A stretch of 64,000 bases of DNA, from positions 124,001-188,000 of the forward strand of contig NZ_FTNO01000007.1 in assembly GCF_900156425.1 (NCBI RefSeq), written 5' to 3'. Shown piece by piece: positions 42,199 through 51,564 of this stretch. This DNA is from Haladaptatus litoreus. GTDB lineage: Archaea; Halobacteriota; Halobacteria; Halobacteriales; Haladaptataceae. Both the position numbers and the translations under genes were made by a program. The notes under the pieces were generated by a model that saw only the letters and a list, made by a program, of their open reading frames with translations, did no database searches and had not been told where the DNA came from. The stretch's first letter is position 1, and each line of letters opens with the position of its first letter.

Positions 42199-43193
42199 GT
42201 CTCTGTCACCTCGACTGCTTCCTGATCACGGAGATCGATTGTTCGTGTACCTTGTCCGTCGAAATCGAGCTCAAGCACTGGCTCAATATCCATTCCAAAG
42301 GTATCGGTTGCGACAAACGCCGCGAGTCGATAGAGATCGACAAGTGTGTCGACCTCACGGTCCCGAACCTTCCGAACACCCGGTTTACTACTCCCGCCGT
42401 CACTGTCGTCATCGATGGTTTTCCAGCGCTCCTCAATGACCTTGAACGCCGAGCCACGAGCCTCCCACATATCGTCCATCATACTCTCGCGGTCACCAAT
42501 GACGACTGGCGTCTCAAAGGCGTCACTGTTCTCAAAGTAGCGTAGATATTGTTTATGGGCATTTGTCCGGCGAACACCTGATGGAACGACACACGAGAGA
42601 CCGATCTCGATATCAAGGTTGGTTTGCATATTCACGACAAGTTCTTCTAATCCGTCGAGGCTCAAACTGCCCTTCCCCGCTGGCTTAACGGGTGCGATGA
42701 GTGTTCGCATCGCATATATGGCATTGTAGAGTAAATCCTCGGCTCGAGCGTTCGGGTCGATGAGGATAGCGTCGTACTTTTCGTTTAAGTTTTCTTTCTC
42801 CCACAGGAGTCGATACAGTAGCTCGTACCGCGGGTAGTCATCTGCATCGATGTTTTTCATCCCACTCTCATAGGAGATCTTCTGTTCGAGATTCGATGTG
42901 AAATCTCCGAGCATGTCATGGCTTGGAATCACGTCAACACCTTCATCGCTCGTCTCGATGAGATCCTCGAACGGGCCGTCGGGCATCTCGAGAATGTGTT
43001 TTACTAGGTTGTCTGCCTCGGGATCGCTGCGATGTTCGCCGAGGTTGAACAGGCTCGTCAGATTCCCTTCCTGTGGATCGAGATCGATGACTAATACATC
43101 TAATCCCATTCGAACCAACGGTACGGCCAGATTAGCGGTGAGTGTCGTTTTGTACGTCCCGCCGGATTCCGAATAGACGACCGAGGTTATCAT
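42195..43193 (-). CDS. parA: ParA-family partition ATPase
   Basis: The 332-residue protein starts MITSVVYSESGGTYKTTLTA, a deviant Walker A with SGGTYKTT at residues 10-17, followed by DVLVIDLDPQEGNLTSLFN and the second Asp motif DAILIDPNARAEDLL. Start 43193 places the P-loop at the N-terminus as in other ParA proteins; an upstream in-frame start at 43250 would translate the repeat array. It segregates low-copy replicons by a dynamic gradient on the nucleoid. The leading promoter lies within the repeats. Confidence 0.85.
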   Translation of the reverse strand: MITSVVYSESGGTYKTTLTANLAVPLVRMGLDVLVIDLDPQEGNLTSLFNLGEHRSDPEADNLVKHILEMPDGPFEDLIETSDEGVDVIPSHDMLGDFTSNLEQKISYESGMKNIDADDYPRYELLYRLLWEKENLNEKYDAILIDPNARAEDLLYNAIYAMRTLIAPVKPAGKGSLSLDGLEELVVNMQTNLDIEIGLSCVVPSGVRRTNAHKQYLRYFENSDAFETPVVIGDRESMMDDMWEARGSAFKVIEERWKTIDDDSDGGSSKPGVRKVRDREVDTLVDLYRLAAFVATDTFGMDIEPVLELDFDGQGTRTIDLRDQEAVEVTET

Positions 43194-43200
43194 CTTGATT

Positions 43201-43382
43201 CTCTGTTCTATCTCTCTATTACATAAATCTACGTCAGACATCTGTTCCAAATATCTGTGACTATGATCTGTCTGGGGTTTCTGTACCAGCTATCTGTAAT
43301 GTATGTCTGTAATTGATGCCTGTAACAGGCATTATGGTCTATTGTCTGTCTTAGATTGCTGTACTACTCTTCTGTGCTGGGC
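43201..43382. repeat. 13-bp phased CTGT repeat array, candidate centromere
   Basis: CTGT starts at 43242, 43255, 43268, 43281, 43294, 43307, 43320, 43346, 43359 and 43372, exactly 13 bp apart; only the slot at 43333 is degenerate. The phase extends back through 43229 and 43216 (CTAC, CTAT) to CTGT 43203. Most units read (A/T/G)TCTGT-N7. The array covers the parA promoter, so a bound adaptor would both mark the partition site and repress the operon. CTGT/ACAG motifs continue out of phase to about 43441. Confidence 0.85.
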
Positions 43383-43444
43383 GGGTTTCTGCTATGGTCG
43401 TCTGTTACAGACAATACAGACAACTGTCTGTAACGCGGTTAAGA

Positions 43445-44037
43445 TATCTACGGAAAGTGTAGACGGAAAGAAACAGTGTGGCAGGATAGAAAGTCTTGAT
43501 CATAGGTGAGTCACATGTGGGGTTGGGAACTCTGCCCGTAGGTTATTTTAGGCCTGCTTGAACTGACTAAAATTCCACAGTCCAGACTGCCTGGTTGTGG
43601 TGCGTGGTTATGCTTCTACAATCAAACACGCTCTGATCTCTCCTGGACCCAGATTCGTTGCCAGAGGATGTTTTATGCTTCGTAGACGGCACCGACTCAC
43701 CGACTTTCACTTCTCATTACAAACAAATGGAGAAGTGCACTACACACCACTACTTCCAGTGTAGATCAAGGTCACAAGCTCTCTTTCTTACGATAATAGT
43801 AATTCACATATCTATAAATCATATAACGCTACATCAAACGCACAAACCGGAAGATGAGACTAGAGTAGATACAGAGGTTCTAGAATGCACGATTTGGAGC
43901 AAACCGCTCACTGCAAGCATTTCAAACTGGAACTCAGACATCGATTCTGATTACTATTCTAACTCTTCCCCGAATTAGCGACCGGTCGGATTAGCGCTGC
44001 CGCTGATTATCTGGCGTTCATCGGCTCAAAATCTGTT
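43445..44037. other. Gene-free stretch after the repeat array
   Basis: AT-rich sequence with short frames of poor composition; I see no gene, repeat or RNA that I can support. Confidence 0.5.
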
Positions 44038-44555
44038 CTAGCCGATTCCTGTTTGCTTCAACAGTGTAAGGACCGTGTTTGCCGTCACAACTGGTGACCG
44101 CTTGTACTCGCCAGTCAATTCGACCTGCACAAGAAGATCGACTGCTCGCCAAATCGAGTACAGCAAGCAGGCAAACGCGAAGTAGAAGAATCGCAAGACA
44201 AAGTTCTTTGACGTCGTCGCAGCCATGAATCGCTTGGTGCTCTTGTAGCCGCTTTCAATCTCCCACCGGTATTCATACTCACGCAACAACCTCGGATCTC
44301 CGTTCGTCATGAACACCGAATACTGACGATAATCTGTCCGCTCGGAGTTGTCCTGGCGTCGGTAGATCAGTGTTGTTTCGTGCCTTTCATCGTCGTTCAG
44401 CAGAAGGTTCCAGTTTGTCACGTACCGATCCTGACCCCACTGCAGCAACCGCTGTGGTTGGGCTTGCTCGCTCGTCTGCATTCGTTTCGGCACGACATAC
44501 TGAAGCCCACGCTGATCGATTTCCTCCAAGATATGCTGGCTATTGAACTCGCGAT
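44038..44555 (-). pseudogene. C-terminal remnant of an ISH-type DDE transposase
   Basis: The minus strand reads MDREFNSQHILEEIDQRG, YVVPKRMQTSEQAQ, the catalytic Glu in YRWEIESGYKSTKRFMAATTS, and FYFAFACLLYSIWRAVDLLV. This is the C-terminal half of haloarchaeal IS4-like (ISH3/ISH6-type) transposases. The N-terminal half with the first Asp is missing; the frame beyond 44555 only runs antisense through the TFB fragment. The junction at about 44545-44555 marks where one element replaced the other. Confidence 0.65.
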
Positions 44556-44989
44556 CCATCGAAGGGATCGCAACAGCGAGTCTGTACGCCGCAGCACGAC
44601 AAGCCACCATTCCCCGGAGTCTCAATGATTTTGCAGCAGTAAGCCGTGTCGAGCGACGTCGCATTCAGCGTGCATATCGGTATCTCGCCAGTGAACTCGA
44701 ACTCGAAATTCCGCCACCGAACCCTGGGCAGTTCATACCACACTTTATCTCTGGGCTCGATCTCAGTACTGAGACGGAACATCGCGCTCGTAAGCTTCTT
44801 GATTCGGCGAAGCGTCAGAACGCACATAGTGGGAAAAGTCCCGTCGCACTTGCTGCAGAAGCAGTGTATGCAGCTGCCAGATTAACAAATGAGTCGGTTA
44901 CATAAGAGGCAGTCGCGGATCTCACGAACGTTTCCCCAGTGACGATACGGAACCGATATCAAGAACTATTTGAGCTGTACTCGAAGTGA
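44543..44989 (+). pseudogene. tfb: C-terminal fragment of a TFB (transcription factor B)
   Basis: The plus strand reads RSIEGIATASLYAAARQATI, PRSLNDFAAVSRVERRRIQR and YRYLASELELEIPPPNPGQF, then KSPVALAAEAVYAAARL. These are the two cyclin folds of archaeal TFB. The N-terminal zinc ribbon and B-finger are missing at the transposase junction. A TAA at 44903-44905 breaks the second fold, after which EAVADLTNVSPVTIRNRYQE continues in frame to TGA 44987-44989. Non-functional. Confidence 0.75.
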
Positions 44990-45104
44990 ACGAAACTGGC
45001 GGTATTGGTATCTTTCGTATCGAAGACCGAATTGACACGTCGAGTTGTGTCTAAATGTCCGGGATGGTCAGGGAATAATGTAGTTTGCAGACCATGCCGA
45101 GCAG

Positions 45105-45617
45105 TTATTTCGTGTCGAACTGTTCATAACCAACGCTTCCGTTGTCGATGATTCGTTGACTTGTCGGTACTTTCCCATCAGAGGGCATACCCCCCTCAGC
45201 TGGACCACCTGGTTCTCCAACGACGATTCGAGCAAGCATCCCCATCGTCTTATGTGGAATACAGTAATAATCGTAGGTACCCTTCGTGTCGAACGTGTGC
45301 TCAAACGTATCCCCCTGTTCAGTGAGAACACCACTGTCAAAGGGTTCAGCGCTCTTTGGGATCCGTGTTTCCTTCGCGAGGCTATACTGTTCATAGTACG
45401 CTGTCGCGGAGTGGTTGCCACTCTCCATCTCGAATGTTACTGTCTCACCAGGGCCGACAAGCAACCCAACTGGATCAAAAAATGACTGATGCCCTTTTGT
45501 ACCCATTCGAACTGTCTTTGACGAACCAGATGTGTTCAGACGAGCGCATCCAGAAAGGATCGTACTACCACCGATTGCACTTGAGCCAAGTAGTTTAATG
45601 ATTGCGCGCCTGTGCAT
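45105..45617 (-). CDS. Halocyanin-like blue copper lipoprotein
   Basis: The 170-residue protein starts MHRRAIIKLLGSSAIGGSTI and continues LSGCARL: a twin-Arg signal with a lipobox Cys, so it is probably exported and lipid-anchored. The cupredoxin domain has type I copper ligands His (ESGNHSATAYY) and Cys-x2-His-x3-Met in YDYYCIPHKTMGM. It carries electrons at the cell surface. ATG 45617 places the twin Arg at residues 3-4. A link with the NO reductase is possible but the genes are far apart. Confidence 0.82.
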   Translation of the reverse strand: MHRRAIIKLLGSSAIGGSTILSGCARLNTSGSSKTVRMGTKGHQSFFDPVGLLVGPGETVTFEMESGNHSATAYYEQYSLAKETRIPKSAEPFDSGVLTEQGDTFEHTFDTKGTYDYYCIPHKTMGMLARIVVGEPGGPAEGGMPSDGKVPTSQRIIDNGSVGYEQFDTK

Positions 45618-45684
45618 TACACCCACTTTTGACCTGCAGGCTAAAGCATTTCTCGATAGATGTTCGGGACAAGCGAGGGCAAGT

Positions 45685-45918
45685 ATGTACTGGAAACCGA
45701 TCGCTATCGGTGCAAGCGTTCAAGCCGTTATCGTGTTTGTCGCAAGCATTGGGCCAGTTGCAGCGTCATCACGCTGGGTGAGTGCAATTCTGCTCGTTTG
45801 CACTGGGTTTTTTGCTGGATTTATAGTTAGAAAGCGGATCGAGGGGACACGGCGAACTTATTGCGGAAGAACCGCCGGAATGAATCGTAATTTCATCTCA
45901 CATTCGAACCCTTTCTAA
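45685..45918 (+). CDS. Small membrane protein
   Basis: The 77 codons have two membrane helices (IAIGASVQAVIVFVASIGPVA; SAILLVCTGFFAGFIV) and a basic tail (RKRIEGTRRTYCGRTAG). This resembles the two-helix haloarchaeal DUF5518-type proteins, but the tail looks unusual and could come from a frameshift. It is divergent from the halocyanin gene. Confidence 0.4.
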   Translation: MYWKPIAIGASVQAVIVFVASIGPVAASSRWVSAILLVCTGFFAGFIVRKRIEGTRRTYCGRTAGMNRNFISHSNPF

Positions 45919-45928
45919 CCGATGACAG

Positions 45929-46390
45929 TCATACGCTATCCAGTATCGGGAGATATTTGTTAATGTCGACGGTTCGGTGCGTTTCGATAAAGTACTCAAC
46001 GTCAGCAATGAGGTCGATACCACGCAGGTCATTTAGGAGGTCGTCAATCTCGTTCGTCGTCGGTGCTATCGCAACCGCATAAATGTCGAACGATCCGAAC
46101 CCGGAACTGATGAACCAAAAGGGGTCGTCGCGAAGTGTTTCAATCGCTCGTTCCTTAGCGTCAGGTTCGTCTACGACGGTGAGGGCAGTTCGAAGAACCA
46201 ACCAATCGTGCTCCTTCGGGTCGATCATGAAAAACGTCGAAGTCGTGTCGAAGAGGTTTTGAACGCGGTACCGAATCCCCTCGCTACTCATCTCATACCC
46301 CCGTTCTTCGAGGAGGCTCGAAATATCGGAGTACGGCATGCGCGGATTCGAAGCGAGGATTCCAAGTACGATTCGGTCAATTTCGTCCAT
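45929..46390 (-). CDS. Lrp/AsnC-family regulator
   Basis: The 153-residue protein (MDEIDRIVLGILASNPRMPY start) has an AsnC-type HTH (YSDISSLLEERGYEMSSEGIRYRVQNLF) and a C-terminal ligand-binding ferredoxin-like domain (VLRTALTVVDEPDAKERAIETLRDDPFWFISSGFGSFDIY). It is divergent from the isochorismatase-family gene at 46611 across 220 bp and probably controls the amide catabolic genes. An eight-codon upstream extension exists but lacks similarity. Confidence 0.8.
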   Translation of the reverse strand: MDEIDRIVLGILASNPRMPYSDISSLLEERGYEMSSEGIRYRVQNLFDTTSTFFMIDPKEHDWLVLRTALTVVDEPDAKERAIETLRDDPFWFISSGFGSFDIYAVAIAPTTNEIDDLLNDLRGIDLIADVEYFIETHRTVDINKYLPILDSV

Positions 46391-46610
46391 TCCTTCCGAC
46401 CTGCTCGCGGTCATACGTAGTCAGATACACAATAGAAGAATAAGCGTTCTGCCGATCAGGTGTATCGCACCCGACCACACAAACAGTGATATTTGATGAG
46501 GTTTCGGATACAGAATTGGTTACAAGACGTGGAAGAAAGTGTTCAAAGACGGAAACCATAGGCGCCGCTACCCGATAGATTATTAGCGATGCCATGGTAA
46601 TTGTTCACGA

Positions 46611-47267
46611 ATGTCTGACAAGGAACGAGTGTACGACGATGCAGGCATGGTTGGCCATTCCCACGATTTCGGTGACCGTCCGGCCCTGCTCGTCGTTGAT
46701 CTCCAGAACGGGGAGACAGATCCAGACGAACCCATCGGCTCCGACCTATCGAACGTCATCGAAAACACCAACGAACTCATCGATATTTCCCATGAGCAAG
46801 ACGTTCCGGTCGTGTTCGCTCGCGTCGTCTACCGTCATCCCGACGCCATCGATGGCGGTCTCTGGGTTGAAAAGATACCCGCACTGAAGGAATGGACAGC
46901 GGGGTCGTACCCTACGAAGCTCGATGAGCGCTTACACGTCGAGAATGACGACCATATTCTCGATAAGCGCCACGCTAGTGCGTTTCACGACACGGAGTTA
47001 GGGTCTATGTTGACCGCGATGGGAATCGACACGCTCGTCGTCACCGGCTGTTCGACGAGCGGGTGCATTCGTTCGTCCGTAGACGATGCCGCCGCACAGG
47101 GGTTTCGGACTATCGTCCCGAAAGAGTGCGTTGGCGACCGGTCGACCGAGCAACACGAGGCTCACCTCTGGGATATTGACGCCAAGTTCGCTGACGTGCT
47201 CTCAATGACCAAAGTTGCAAAATATTTCCGTTCAATAAATGCTACGAAACCTACCGACCGTGCTTAA
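46611..47267 (+). CDS. Isochorismatase-family cysteine hydrolase
   Basis: The 218-residue protein has the Asp-Lys-Cys triad of this family: Asp in LLVVDLQNG, Lys in HILDKRHASAF and Cys in VVTGCSTSGCIRSS. The close family includes N-carbamoylsarcosine amidohydrolase and ureidoacrylate amidohydrolase. A paralogue is at 55508. Beside hydantoinase A/B, hydrolysis of a carbamoyl-amino acid to amine, CO2 and ammonia is plausible. Its end overlaps the convergent zinc-ribbon gene by 17 bp. Confidence 0.85.
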   Translation: MSDKERVYDDAGMVGHSHDFGDRPALLVVDLQNGETDPDEPIGSDLSNVIENTNELIDISHEQDVPVVFARVVYRHPDAIDGGLWVEKIPALKEWTAGSYPTKLDERLHVENDDHILDKRHASAFHDTELGSMLTAMGIDTLVVTGCSTSGCIRSSVDDAAAQGFRTIVPKECVGDRSTEQHEAHLWDIDAKFADVLSMTKVAKYFRSINATKPTDRA

Positions 47268-47439
47268 CGATGGTTTCGCCGCCACACTTCGGACAATACG
47301 GAACCTCAACGCTGCCATCTCCGTCATCGACTGTCCGGTCGCGGACGAACCAGTATAATCCCTGAAACGGTGGAATCCGAGCACCACAGTCGTCACACCG
47401 GTAATCGAACCGGTCGGCTGGGTTCGGATACCGCGTCAT
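47251..47439 (-). CDS. Small zinc-ribbon protein of the hydantoinase operon
   Basis: The 62 codons from MTRYPNPADRFDYRCDDCGA contain two Cys pairs (CDDC and CPKC) with FQGLYWFVRDRTVDD between them. It follows hyuB by 46 bp on the same strand. Similar small zinc-ribbon subunits accompany some hydantoinase or acetone carboxylase complexes. I chose ATG 47439 because a longer start at 47529 would read into hyuB. Confidence 0.6.
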   Translation of the reverse strand: MTRYPNPADRFDYRCDDCGARIPPFQGLYWFVRDRTVDDGDGSVEVPYCPKCGGETIVKHGR

Positions 47440-47485
47440 ACGACACGATACAACAGTTGCGACGAAATAATTTTCCCCGATTGCA

Positions 47486-49378
47486 TCAGCGGTCGCGGAG
47501 GTCAGCCGTCGCGTCGTGATCCACTTCACCGTCTTCGATTACAACTCCGTAGTCCTCGCGGGCGATCTCCTTGCTAATGAGCCCGTCGCGGTAATCATCA
47601 AACACTTTTTCCACTGGGCGGTCGTGGGGATCGCCGTATCCGCCGCTCATCGCCGACTTCACGATGAAGTGATCTCCGGGTTCGAACTGGTAGCCAGTGA
47701 CCTTGGTGTACAGTTCGTCCACGTCGTCCACTTCGTCGCCGTAGTCCATCTCGTCGGGCATCTGGTCGCGCCGAGAGTAAAACATGGGTCTACTGCCGTC
47801 GGGGTCGTCGGTTCGGATGTGCCACATGGACGCTCCTGCGCCCTCCTTGCCGCCGAATGCACCCCACGGTGTGTGATATTTGCCGTCCCCTTCGGTTGAC
47901 ATTACCGTGTCGATAAGGAACGTCGTTTCACGGCAGACACCGTGCCCACCGCGGAACTCGCCGGCGCCGTGACCGTCTTCACGAAGTTCGTATCGGTCGA
48001 CTCGCATCGGATGTGAGAGTTCGATATCCTCGACTGGTCGATTGCGCGTGTTGTGGATGAGCGCGCCGACGCAGTCGATACCATCCTTGTCCGGACGACC
48101 ACCGTAGGAGCCGTCGTTTACTTCGAGATAGACCCAGTATTCGTCACCCTCCGAATCCGGTTCGGGGCCGCTGTAACTGGTGAAAAACACCTGTGCCGCG
48201 TTCCCCGCCATAACACGGTCGGGGACGGCGTTGCGAAGTGCCTTCACGATGAGGTCGCCCATCATGTCCACCTGATTTATTCGGGCGAACGCGGCGGCCG
48301 GGGGGTTCGGATCGAAGATAGACCCCTTTCTCGTCTCGACGTTGATCGGCTCGAACGTCCCGGAGTTCTGTGGAATGTACTCGTCGTGAACGTAGGTGTC
48401 CATAAGGAGTGCCCGAAGGGTGAAGTACGCCGCCACTTTCGTGGCTCCGTCGACGGGACAGTTGAAACCGGTAGGAACCTGGTCGTTCGAGTCGGTGAGG
48501 TCGATGGTGATGTCGTCCCCGTCGACGCGCACCTTCACGTCGATTTTGATACGCTTGTCACGGTTACGGCCATCGTCGTCGAGGTACGCCGTTTCGTGCC
48601 ACTCACCGTCAGGGAGTTCCGCGACTTTGCTTCGGAGCAAATCCTCGGCATAGGAAATGAGGTCGTCACCCGCTTGCTGAACCGTCTCCAAACCGTACTT
48701 CTCGATAAGTTCGACGTACCGCTGACGGCCGATTTCCGCGGCCGAGATCATCGCTTGCAGGTCGCCCTCGTTCATTCGAGGCGTCCGGGTGTTGTCGTGA
48801 ATGTGGTTCCAAACCTGCTCGATGCGCTCGCCGCGGCTGATGACTTTGCGTGCCTTGAACAGTTGTCCTTCGGCGTACACGTCGTACAGGTCGATGGTGA
48901 TGCCGGGCGTGGCGGTACCGATGTCGAGGATATGGGCGGTGTCAGCCGACCAACCCACGAGTTCGTCGTCGTAGAAGATGGGTACGATTACCGCGATGTC
49001 CGGTGAGTGGCTCGCACCGTAGTACGGATGATTGTGAAAGTAGACGTCACCGGGTTCGGTTATCTCGAAAACGTCCTCTCCCCGTTCTTCGATACATTTG
49101 TACATGCCGCGCAGATAGCCCGGCAGCGAACCGACGTGCATCGGCGTGTAGTCGCTCTCCGCGACCTCTTCGCAGTCGGGTGTAAAGATACCCGCACCAA
49201 TATCCTCGCTCTCTCGAATGATGGAAGAGTACGAAGACCGAATCATCTTGCTTCCCATCTCCTCGGCAATCGTGTCGAACTCGCCGCCGATGACCTGTAG
49301 GGTAACCGGGTCGAGTTCGCGTTCTTCGAGAAGACCGCGCTGTTCTCGCGCTCGCTCATCGCTGTCGTCTGTTATCAT
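47486..49378 (-). CDS. hyuB: Hydantoinase/oxoprolinase B subunit
   Basis: The 630-residue protein has DPVTLQVIGGEFDTIAEEMG, SYSSIIRESEDIGAGIFTPD, HVGSLPGYLRGMYKCI, GDVYFHNHPYYGASHSPDIAVIVPIF and C-terminal GGHGVCRETTFL, all characteristic of HyuB. With HyuA it opens cyclic amides (hydantoins, N-methylhydantoin, 5-oxoproline) using ATP. It starts 3 bp after the hyuA stop, so the pair is coupled. Length is slightly above the usual 520-590 aa. Confidence 0.9.
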   Translation of the reverse strand: MITDDSDERAREQRGLLEERELDPVTLQVIGGEFDTIAEEMGSKMIRSSYSSIIRESEDIGAGIFTPDCEEVAESDYTPMHVGSLPGYLRGMYKCIEERGEDVFEITEPGDVYFHNHPYYGASHSPDIAVIVPIFYDDELVGWSADTAHILDIGTATPGITIDLYDVYAEGQLFKARKVISRGERIEQVWNHIHDNTRTPRMNEGDLQAMISAAEIGRQRYVELIEKYGLETVQQAGDDLISYAEDLLRSKVAELPDGEWHETAYLDDDGRNRDKRIKIDVKVRVDGDDITIDLTDSNDQVPTGFNCPVDGATKVAAYFTLRALLMDTYVHDEYIPQNSGTFEPINVETRKGSIFDPNPPAAAFARINQVDMMGDLIVKALRNAVPDRVMAGNAAQVFFTSYSGPEPDSEGDEYWVYLEVNDGSYGGRPDKDGIDCVGALIHNTRNRPVEDIELSHPMRVDRYELREDGHGAGEFRGGHGVCRETTFLIDTVMSTEGDGKYHTPWGAFGGKEGAGASMWHIRTDDPDGSRPMFYSRRDQMPDEMDYGDEVDDVDELYTKVTGYQFEPGDHFIVKSAMSGGYGDPHDRPVEKVFDDYRDGLISKEIAREDYGVVIEDGEVDHDATADLRDR

Positions 49379-49381
49379 AGT

Positions 49382-51466
49382 TCACGCACCTCCGTCGTTG
49401 GTTAGTCGAATCGACCCGCTCTCCAATACCTCCGCGTTCCAGCCGGGGTTGATGACCACCGTGCTGTCGAACTCGTCAACGATAGCCGGGCCGTCGATGA
49501 CGCTCCCGCTCCCGAGCCTATCACGATCGTAGCGGGCGACGGTCTGCGGTTCCGGGTTCGAAGAGGTTCCGAAGACGACGGTCGATTCACCCGTTTTCGC
49601 CCCTTCCGCATCGGCGTTCTCATCGACCGTCTGCGGTTCGTAGGGGATGCTCTCGGCACTGGCGGAGACGCGAAGGTTCAGCAGTTCGATGGGGTCGTCC
49701 TCGAAGTAGTGGCCGTATTCTACTTCGTGTTTCCTCTCGAAACGTTCACGCAGTCGTTCACGCCAATCTCCGTCAGTTCCATCGAATTCGACGGTGAGTT
49801 CGTAGCCCTGCCCTTCGTAGAGCATGTCGACCAACATTTCTAGCGTAGCCCGTTCGTCCACGTCGATGCCATCGCCACGGAGTTGTTCGGTTCCACGCTC
49901 GACGAGCGTCTCGAACCGTCGGTCAACCTCGTCCGCGTCTACCGTACTCAACCGTTGGCTCACCGTCACCTGATTGTCGTACTTGACGTCCCCTGTGAGG
50001 AGACCTCTCGCCGAGGCGATGCCCGGCGACGGCGGAATCAACACCGTGGAAACGTCGAGTTCCTCGGCGAGGTCGACCGTATGCATGGGACCTGCTCCGC
50101 CAAATCCGGTGAGGGTGTATTCCCGTGGGTCGTATCCCCGACGGATGGTCTGCTCGCGGATGGACTGATACATGTTGCTGTTTGCGACCTCAAGCGTGGC
50201 CAGCGCGGCGCGTTCGACCGTCGAGAACTGTTCTTGGTCGACCACATCGAGGAGGTGTTTTTCGATGGCTTCGCGCGCGAGTTCGGGTTTCAGTTCGATG
50301 TCTCCCCCGAGAAACGCGTCCGGGTCGATGCGGCCGAGAACGACCTGGGCGTCGGTCACCGTCGGTCGCTCGCCGCCACGGTTCATCGCCGCAGGACCGG
50401 GGTTCGCACCGGCACTTTTTGGACCAACGTTGAATCCGTGAGCTCGGTCGAACCACGCGATAGAACCGCCGCCACTGCCGATGGTCTCCACGTCCAACAT
50501 CTGTGTTACCGTTGGATAGTTTGCGACCTTGCTGTCGCGGGCGTCGCGTTCGAGCAATCGTCCCGGAACGACCGAGATGTCGGCGCTGGTCCCTCCCATG
50601 TCGATGGTGATGAGTTTGTCCTCGTTCACCTTCTGTCCGGAGAACTGCCCCGAGAGGACGCCCCCCGCGGGTCCGGACAGGAGCGTCGTAATGGGCTTTC
50701 TCGTGACTTCCCGGACGCTCGCCATCCCGCCGCTCGACTGCATGATGAGTGTGTCGGCGTTTTTGAAGCCGAACTCCGCGAGTTGCCGTTCGAATCGGTC
50801 GAGATAGTTCGACATCACCGGAGCGAGACGGGCGTTGATGGCCGTCGTGGTGAAGCGTTCGTACTCGCGAAACTGGTTCACCACTTCGTTCGACGTGCTG
50901 ACAGTCACGTTCGGGAAATGTTCCTGCACCAGTTCCTTCGTTCTGTCTTCGTGAGTCGTATCGAGGTAGGAGTGGAGGTAACAGACGGCGATGGATTCGA
51001 CGCCGTCGTCGACGAGTTCTCCCGTCGCCTCGATGACCTCGTCCTCGTCGAGCGGTCGGACGACCTCACCGGGTGGATAGATCCGTTCCGAGATGGTTTT
51101 CCGTCGTCGCCGGGGAACGATGGGATTCGCTTGCTGCGGTTGTTCGAACTGAATCGAAAAGGTGTGAAGCTTCCGATGGCGGCCGATGTGGATGGCGTCC
51201 CGGAAGCCTTCGGTCGTGAGCATCCCGGTTTTCGCCCCCTCGTTTTCGATGAGTGCGTTCGTTCCGACCGTGGTTCCGTGCAGAACCGTGTCGATGTCGG
51301 CGGGGTCGATGTCGTGTTGCTCCGCGATTTCTGCCACTCCGGTGGCGCTCGATTCTGACGGGTCGATGGTCGTCGGAAGCTTGTGCGTGACTTCCATGTC
51401 GTCCGCGACCATGATGACGTCCGTATTCGTACCTCCTACGTCAACTCCGATTTGAATAGTTGTCAT
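49382..51466 (-). CDS. hyuA: Hydantoinase/oxoprolinase A subunit
   Basis: The 694-residue ASKHA-type ATPase has IQIGVDVGGTNTDVIMV, DTVLHGTTVGTNALIENEGAKTGMLTTEGF, LLSGPAGGVLSG, ITIDMGGTSADISVV and GFGGAGPMHTVDLAEEL. It phosphorylates the lactam or imide oxygen while HyuB completes ring opening. It lies 98 bp after the amidase gene on the same strand, giving the operon amidase-hyuA-hyuB-zinc ribbon. GC-rich. Confidence 0.92.
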   Translation of the reverse strand: MTTIQIGVDVGGTNTDVIMVADDMEVTHKLPTTIDPSESSATGVAEIAEQHDIDPADIDTVLHGTTVGTNALIENEGAKTGMLTTEGFRDAIHIGRHRKLHTFSIQFEQPQQANPIVPRRRRKTISERIYPPGEVVRPLDEDEVIEATGELVDDGVESIAVCYLHSYLDTTHEDRTKELVQEHFPNVTVSTSNEVVNQFREYERFTTTAINARLAPVMSNYLDRFERQLAEFGFKNADTLIMQSSGGMASVREVTRKPITTLLSGPAGGVLSGQFSGQKVNEDKLITIDMGGTSADISVVPGRLLERDARDSKVANYPTVTQMLDVETIGSGGGSIAWFDRAHGFNVGPKSAGANPGPAAMNRGGERPTVTDAQVVLGRIDPDAFLGGDIELKPELAREAIEKHLLDVVDQEQFSTVERAALATLEVANSNMYQSIREQTIRRGYDPREYTLTGFGGAGPMHTVDLAEELDVSTVLIPPSPGIASARGLLTGDVKYDNQVTVSQRLSTVDADEVDRRFETLVERGTEQLRGDGIDVDERATLEMLVDMLYEGQGYELTVEFDGTDGDWRERLRERFERKHEVEYGHYFEDDPIELLNLRVSASAESIPYEPQTVDENADAEGAKTGESTVVFGTSSNPEPQTVARYDRDRLGSGSVIDGPAIVDEFDSTVVINPGWNAEVLESGSIRLTNDGGA

Positions 51467-51564
51467 TCTTCGTCCACAGGCTGACGCCTATACTGTGAGT
51501 CATCAACAACCATGTTAAGTTTTTGCATGGGCGGATTTTTCCCAACGTCGAAATCGTCCGACCG

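Noticed and set aside
43201..43441. CRISPR array or microsatellite as explanation of the CTGT repeats
   Set aside because: The unit is 13 bp with a 4-6 bp conserved core, too short for CRISPR. The variable bases are not simple-sequence. Location over the parA promoter fits a partition site.
43658..43978. Plus-strand frame of 106 codons after the parA region
   Set aside because: It is rich in His, Cys and Ser with low acidity, unlike real genes here, and has no recognisable feature.
47440..47529. Longer N-terminus for the small zinc-ribbon protein
   Set aside because: The extension would overlap the end of hyuB in another frame and has no similarity to the zinc-ribbon core.
48053..49006. Plus-strand open frame of about 317 codons opposite hyuB
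   Set aside because: It is also an antisense shadow. hyuB is clear by its motifs, and GC-rich third positions keep the other strand open.
49883..51358. Long open frame (about 490 codons) on the plus strand opposite hyuA
   Set aside because: It is an antisense shadow of a GC-rich, well-conserved gene. Its translation has no family features and follows the codon pattern of the sense strand.
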